A stretch of DNA of 6,462 bases. Origin: CAYFVR01 sp046541515. Its GTDB lineage: Bacteria; Desulfobacterota; Desulfobacteria; Desulfobacterales; Desulfococcaceae. The translations under genes and the position numbers were made by a program. The first letter of the stretch is position 1. Each line of letters starts with the position of its first letter. Below, piece after piece: positions 4,453 through 6,462 of the stretch. Under the pieces are notes generated by a model, which did no database searches, was not told where the DNA came from, and was given only the letters and a program-made list of their open reading frames with translations. Location: contig JBKHDD010000235.1 of the NCBI GenBank assembly GCA_046541515.1, positions 1 through 6,462 of the forward strand. Reading direction: 5' to 3'.

Positions 4453-5243
4453 TGCAGGAAATTATTGAAAAGCTCCGGCGCTATTTCGGCGCGTTCGACT
4501 GGGGCGTGTTCGACGGGAAATCATGCTGGGGAACCTCGGGACGGTCCAAAAACCTCGGATACGTACGGGCGATGAACGCCCAGGGGAAGAACATCTTCAT
4601 CCGCCCCGTCCAGGAGGGGCGGTTCATGCTGGCCGACGACTTGGACCGGAACCGGCTGTTGAAACACCACGCCGACGAAACCAACCGCTACCGGGCTGGC
4701 CGCCTGATCGTCGAGACCAGTCCGGAAAACTACCAGGTCTGGATTCGGGCGAACCGGGCAATGGAACCGGCGGAAAAATCCTATTGGCTGGCGCGAATGG
4801 GGAGCGATCCGGGGGCCGCGCCCCTAAACCGCTGGGGACGGGCGCCGGGATTCCGAAACCGGAAGGACCGCCACCGGGACGAAAGCGGCGGTTATCCCCT
4901 GGCCAAACTGGTTTGGATCGATTTCGAAACCCCCGCCCGCGTTCCGGCCGCTCCGGTTTCCCATCTACCCGGGGGGGGGAGTGTGCCATTGAGGGCGGCG
5001 CGGAGGTCCAGTTTCCTGAGCATCGGCCGCTCGGATTACGAAACCGGCGACGAATCCCGCACGGATTTCCGGTTTGCCCTGGCGCTGGCCCGCCGGGGCG
5101 CCACCGACGCCGAAATCAAGGCCCGGATCGAGGCGGAACGAACCGAGTGGGGCAACCATGCCGGGGTAAAAAGACGGGACGCATACCTGGCCCGGACCCT
5201 TCGCAAAGCGCGAACCCTGATCGACAATTCTCCCAAGGTTTAA
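4452..5243 (+). CDS. RepB-like primase of the archaeo-eukaryotic type, 263 aa
   Basis: The product looks like a RepB-type plasmid/phage primase (archaeo-eukaryotic primase fold) that would synthesise primers for the replicon. Family-like stretches are FIRP (49-52); LADDLD (61-66), whose aspartates probably bind catalytic metal; TSPENYQVWI (89-98); MGSDPGA (116-122); and GFRNRKD (133-139) followed by LAKLVW. A linker near 160-185 joins a helical C-terminal part (about 192-258) with WGNHAGVKRRDAYLARTL, common after this primase domain. The linker is coded by a G9 run (4971-4979); loss of one G would stop the protein after 179 residues. The start at 4452 shares one base with the HNH stop and has GGGGA at a good distance. 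ATG 4446 would add two residues but leaves no spacer. It lacks a fused helicase; the separate helicase is upstream. Confidence 0.85.
   Translation: MQEIIEKLRRYFGAFDWGVFDGKSCWGTSGRSKNLGYVRAMNAQGKNIFIRPVQEGRFMLADDLDRNRLLKHHADETNRYRAGRLIVETSPENYQVWIRANRAMEPAEKSYWLARMGSDPGAAPLNRWGRAPGFRNRKDRHRDESGGYPLAKLVWIDFETPARVPAAPVSHLPGGGSVPLRAARRSSFLSIGRSDYETGDESRTDFRFALALARRGATDAEIKARIEAERTEWGNHAGVKRRDAYLARTLRKARTLIDNSPKV
4971..4979 (+). repeat. G9 homopolymer in the primase frame
   Basis: Nine consecutive G encode Gly174-Gly176 in the linker between the primase domain and the C-terminal helical part. Removing one G gives a TGA five codons later; adding one G opens a different frame that ends at 5254 in the original numbering. 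Either error would remove the C-terminal domain while leaving the catalytic part intact. Confidence 0.8.
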
Positions 5244-5250
5244 TTTTCTC

Positions 5251-5301
5251 TTGACGCTTCGCAATTTGTGACATAACAAGCAATAAAATCTCAATTTGTG
5301 A
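5251..5301 (+). promoter_or_regulatory. Promoter/operator region of the 119-aa gene
   Basis: This is the most AT-rich stretch of the window and starts eight bases after the primase stop. It contains TTGACG (5251-5256) and TAAAAT (5284-5289). The former could act as a -35 with a poor -10 such as TAACAA (5274-5279); the latter could act as a good -10 without an obvious -35, which would suit an activated promoter. The 10-mer CAATTTGTGA occurs twice, at 5262-5271 and 5292-5301, exactly 30 bp apart and flanking TAAAAT. This looks like a pair of same-face regulator sites. Confidence 0.55.
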
Positions 5302-5303
5302 TA

Positions 5304-5325
5304 CCGACCGGAACCGTCCGGTCGG
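5304..5325 (+). promoter_or_regulatory. 5' leader hairpin
   Basis: CCGACCGG (5304-5311) and CCGGTCGG (5318-5325) form a perfect 8-bp stem with a 6-nt loop between the promoter region and the ribosome binding site of the gene at 5356. The leader from the hairpin to AAAGGAGG is unstructured and A/C-rich, so the stem would not block the ribosome. It may protect the 5' end of the mRNA or serve as a palindromic operator. Confidence 0.6.
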
Positions 5326-5355
5326 GAACAACCTACATCCTTAAAGGAGGCATCG

Positions 5356-5715
5356 ATGCCCGTACAAACCCTGACCTACCAAGTTATCGACCTGCTGGAA
5401 GCCGCCATCCTGGAACGAGGCGTCAACGGACTGCAATACGAGCTGGTGGCCGACGCCCGCATCAAGACCGAAGACAACGAGCTCGGCGTGGGCCCGGTCG
5501 TCTACCGGGGCCGGACCGAGGACCCGGAGACCGATACCTACTCGGGAGACGGCGTCATTCGGGACGCGCTTTTCCTTTTCGTGGACGAGGAGGACTGCCT
5601 CAAATCCCTGGTGAGCAACATGGACCCCACCGACCTCGCGGACACCATGGCCGATTTCATGGACACGCACGGCGGATCGGTCGCCGACATGAAAGCCAAG
5701 CGGCCGAACGTCTAA
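5356..5715 (+). CDS. Hypothetical acidic protein with its own promoter and terminator, 119 aa
   Basis: I do not recognise this gene. It has the strongest ribosome binding site in the window (AAAGGAGG, 5344-5351, five bases before the ATG). Residues about 5-21 form an amphipathic helix. The middle (about 25-60) looks beta-rich with many Asp/Glu residues; FLFVDEEDCLKSLV (73-86) reads as a strand followed by a helix; and the C-terminal part contains a helix with DLADTMADFMDTH (93-105). It has no membrane segment, signal or obvious DNA-binding motif and is acidic overall. It stands as a single transcription unit: operator-like promoter region with leader hairpin before it, strong terminator after it. 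That suggests an abundant or tightly regulated product, such as a virion component or regulator. Confidence 0.75.
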   Translation: MPVQTLTYQVIDLLEAAILERGVNGLQYELVADARIKTEDNELGVGPVVYRGRTEDPETDTYSGDGVIRDALFLFVDEEDCLKSLVSNMDPTDLADTMADFMDTHGGSVADMKAKRPNV

Positions 5716-5735
5716 CCCGTCCCCCGTCTTTCCCG

Positions 5736-5761
5736 CCGGACCGGCCCGCCCGCCGGTCCGG
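5736..5761 (+). repeat. GC hairpin after the 119-aa gene
   Basis: CCGGACCGGC (5736-5745) and GCCGGTCCGG (5752-5761) form a perfect 10-bp stem with a 6-nt loop. No T tract follows, so it is not a terminator alone. It stands six bases before the intrinsic terminator and shares a GACCGG/CCGGTC-like core with the leader hairpin at 5304-5325. It could shield the 3' end of the mRNA. Confidence 0.75.
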
Positions 5762-5767
5762 TCCCTT

Positions 5768-5802
5768 CGGCCCGACCGCACTGCGGCCGGGCCGTTTTTT
5801 TT
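5768..5802 (+). terminator. Strong intrinsic terminator
   Basis: The stem pairs CGGCCCG (5768-5774) with CGGGCCG (5788-5794) and CCGC (5776-5779) with GCGG (5783-5786). There is one A/C mismatch and an ACT loop, and eight T (5795-5802) follow directly. This is a textbook Rho-independent terminator for the gene ending at 5715. Confidence 0.92.
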
Positions 5803-5821
5803 GATTTGAAAGGAACAACCC

Positions 5822-6462
5822 ATGTCTGACGATTTCAAGCGGATCACGAAAAACGAATACGAGATTATCAAGCGGGCCATCTCTCCTCTCGGATTTCGGA
5901 AAGTCGCCGGTTACGATGTCGGGGGCCGGATATATCGAGGGTTCTCCGCGGTGGAGTTTGGGACCTACGGCCCAAAAAACGATTCCACAGCCGTCACCCT
6001 GCTCCATTCCCGGACGCCGACGGACGAAGTGACCTGGGAGGAGGGAGAAGAGGTTTTCGCCGTCCGGATCGGCGGGAACAACGTGGCCGCCGCCGTGCAG
6101 GACGCCATCGACGGCGCCGAGGGTATCGGCCTTTCCCGAGACGCCATGGAGGCCGCCGCCGCCGCCAAGCCGACAATAGTTGACCCGGTCACGTTCGTGG
6201 CGTCGCCGCCGGCGGAACCGTTGGCGCTGGGGGATTACGACGCCGTCGCCACCATGGGCGGCGTGCCCTACGGCGCATTGTCCGGGGACCAGGAGATAGG
6301 ATATCGGTCCATGAACGATTCCTATTACGATCTTTTCGGGGCGTTCGAGCTGGGAGAGGGGACCGTCAACGAGGCCCGTTTTTCCGTCGCCAAGGGATCG
6401 TCGGGCGCCGGCGGGGATTTTTATTTGTGGCTGGGGAGGGGCGACCTGGCCGGCGCGTCCGA
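5822..6462 (+). CDS. Hypothetical protein, 3' end outside the window (213 aa visible)
   Basis: I do not recognise this gene. The frame is open from ATG 5822 to the window edge with no stop, and AAAGGA (5809-5814) stands seven bases before the ATG. The first 50 residues are mixed, with a helix about 11-22 and a beta-rich YDVGGRIYRGFSAVEF (31-46). An Ala-rich helix (about 86-115, with five consecutive Ala at 111-115) is followed by a Pro/Ala linker (about 122-136). The rest, rich in Gly, Tyr and acidic residues, includes YRSMNDSYYDLFGAFELGEG (161-180) and a Gly/Ser-rich stretch (191-199) before FYLWLGRGDL. The Gly-rich, beta-like later part could suit an extracellular or structural protein, but this is weak. 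Only 19 bp separate it from the terminator T tract, so a promoter of its own has no room. Confidence 0.75.
   Translation, partial: MSDDFKRITKNEYEIIKRAISPLGFRKVAGYDVGGRIYRGFSAVEFGTYGPKNDSTAVTLLHSRTPTDEVTWEEGEEVFAVRIGGNNVAAAVQDAIDGAEGIGLSRDAMEAAAAAKPTIVDPVTFVASPPAEPLALGDYDAVATMGGVPYGALSGDQEIGYRSMNDSYYDLFGAFELGEGTVNEARFSVAKGSSGAGGDFYLWLGRGDLAGAS

Noticed and set aside
4523..5254. Second plus-strand frame through the primase gene
   Set aside because: It is Arg/Gly/Pro-rich shadow coding. It matters only as the frame that a +1 slip at the G9 run would enter.
5262..5301. CRP-type site based on TGTGA
   Set aside because: The matching TCACA half-site at the required spacing is absent; the motif is a direct repeat, not a palindrome.

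Overview
The window is a GC-rich stretch of bacterial-type DNA in which every supported gene lies on the plus strand. Genes are tightly packed, several start and stop codons overlap, and Shine-Dalgarno-like sequences precede most starts. The content (replication proteins, small membrane proteins, unrecognised short genes, repeat-rich non-coding DNA) points to a mobile replicon: a phage, prophage, plasmid or integrative element. The host cannot be named from this sequence. No integrase, capsid, terminase, partition or transfer gene is visible, so phage versus plasmid stays open.

Layout. Positions 2-286 hold the tail of an unidentified gene and a small 79-aa gene. A 141-bp gap with hairpins follows. 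From 428 to 3813 runs a compact cluster: a multi-pass membrane protein with an internal repeat; a two-pass membrane protein with a coiled coil, proline-rich linker and HTH-like tail; a single-pass small membrane protein; a small acidic helical protein; and a superfamily 3 (DUF5906-type) helicase. Positions 3814-4137 are non-coding and hold eleven short iteron-like repeats in two opposed sets, including a 26-nt inverted repeat with one mismatch. Next come an HNH/zinc-ribbon protein (4138-4452) and a RepB-like archaeo-eukaryotic-type primase (4452-5243). Positions 5244-5355 form a promoter/operator/leader region for an unrecognised 119-aa gene (5356-5715), which is followed by two hairpins, the second an excellent intrinsic terminator. 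The last gene (5822 onward) runs off the window and is not recognised.

Working together. Helicase, primase and the repeat array form a plausible self-contained initiation module: the array is a candidate origin or control site, the helicase would unwind and the primase would prime. The HNH protein sits between them and ends in a motif resembling a sliding-clamp-binding peptide. The membrane proteins in the helicase cluster, one with a possible cytoplasmic DNA-binding tail, suggest the replication complex may be tied to the membrane. This is inference.

A second theme is homopolymer tracts: at least eight runs of seven to nine G or C, in the primase frame, between promoter-like elements, inside the repeat region and in the linker of a membrane protein. 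These could be slippage sites or sequencing error hot spots.
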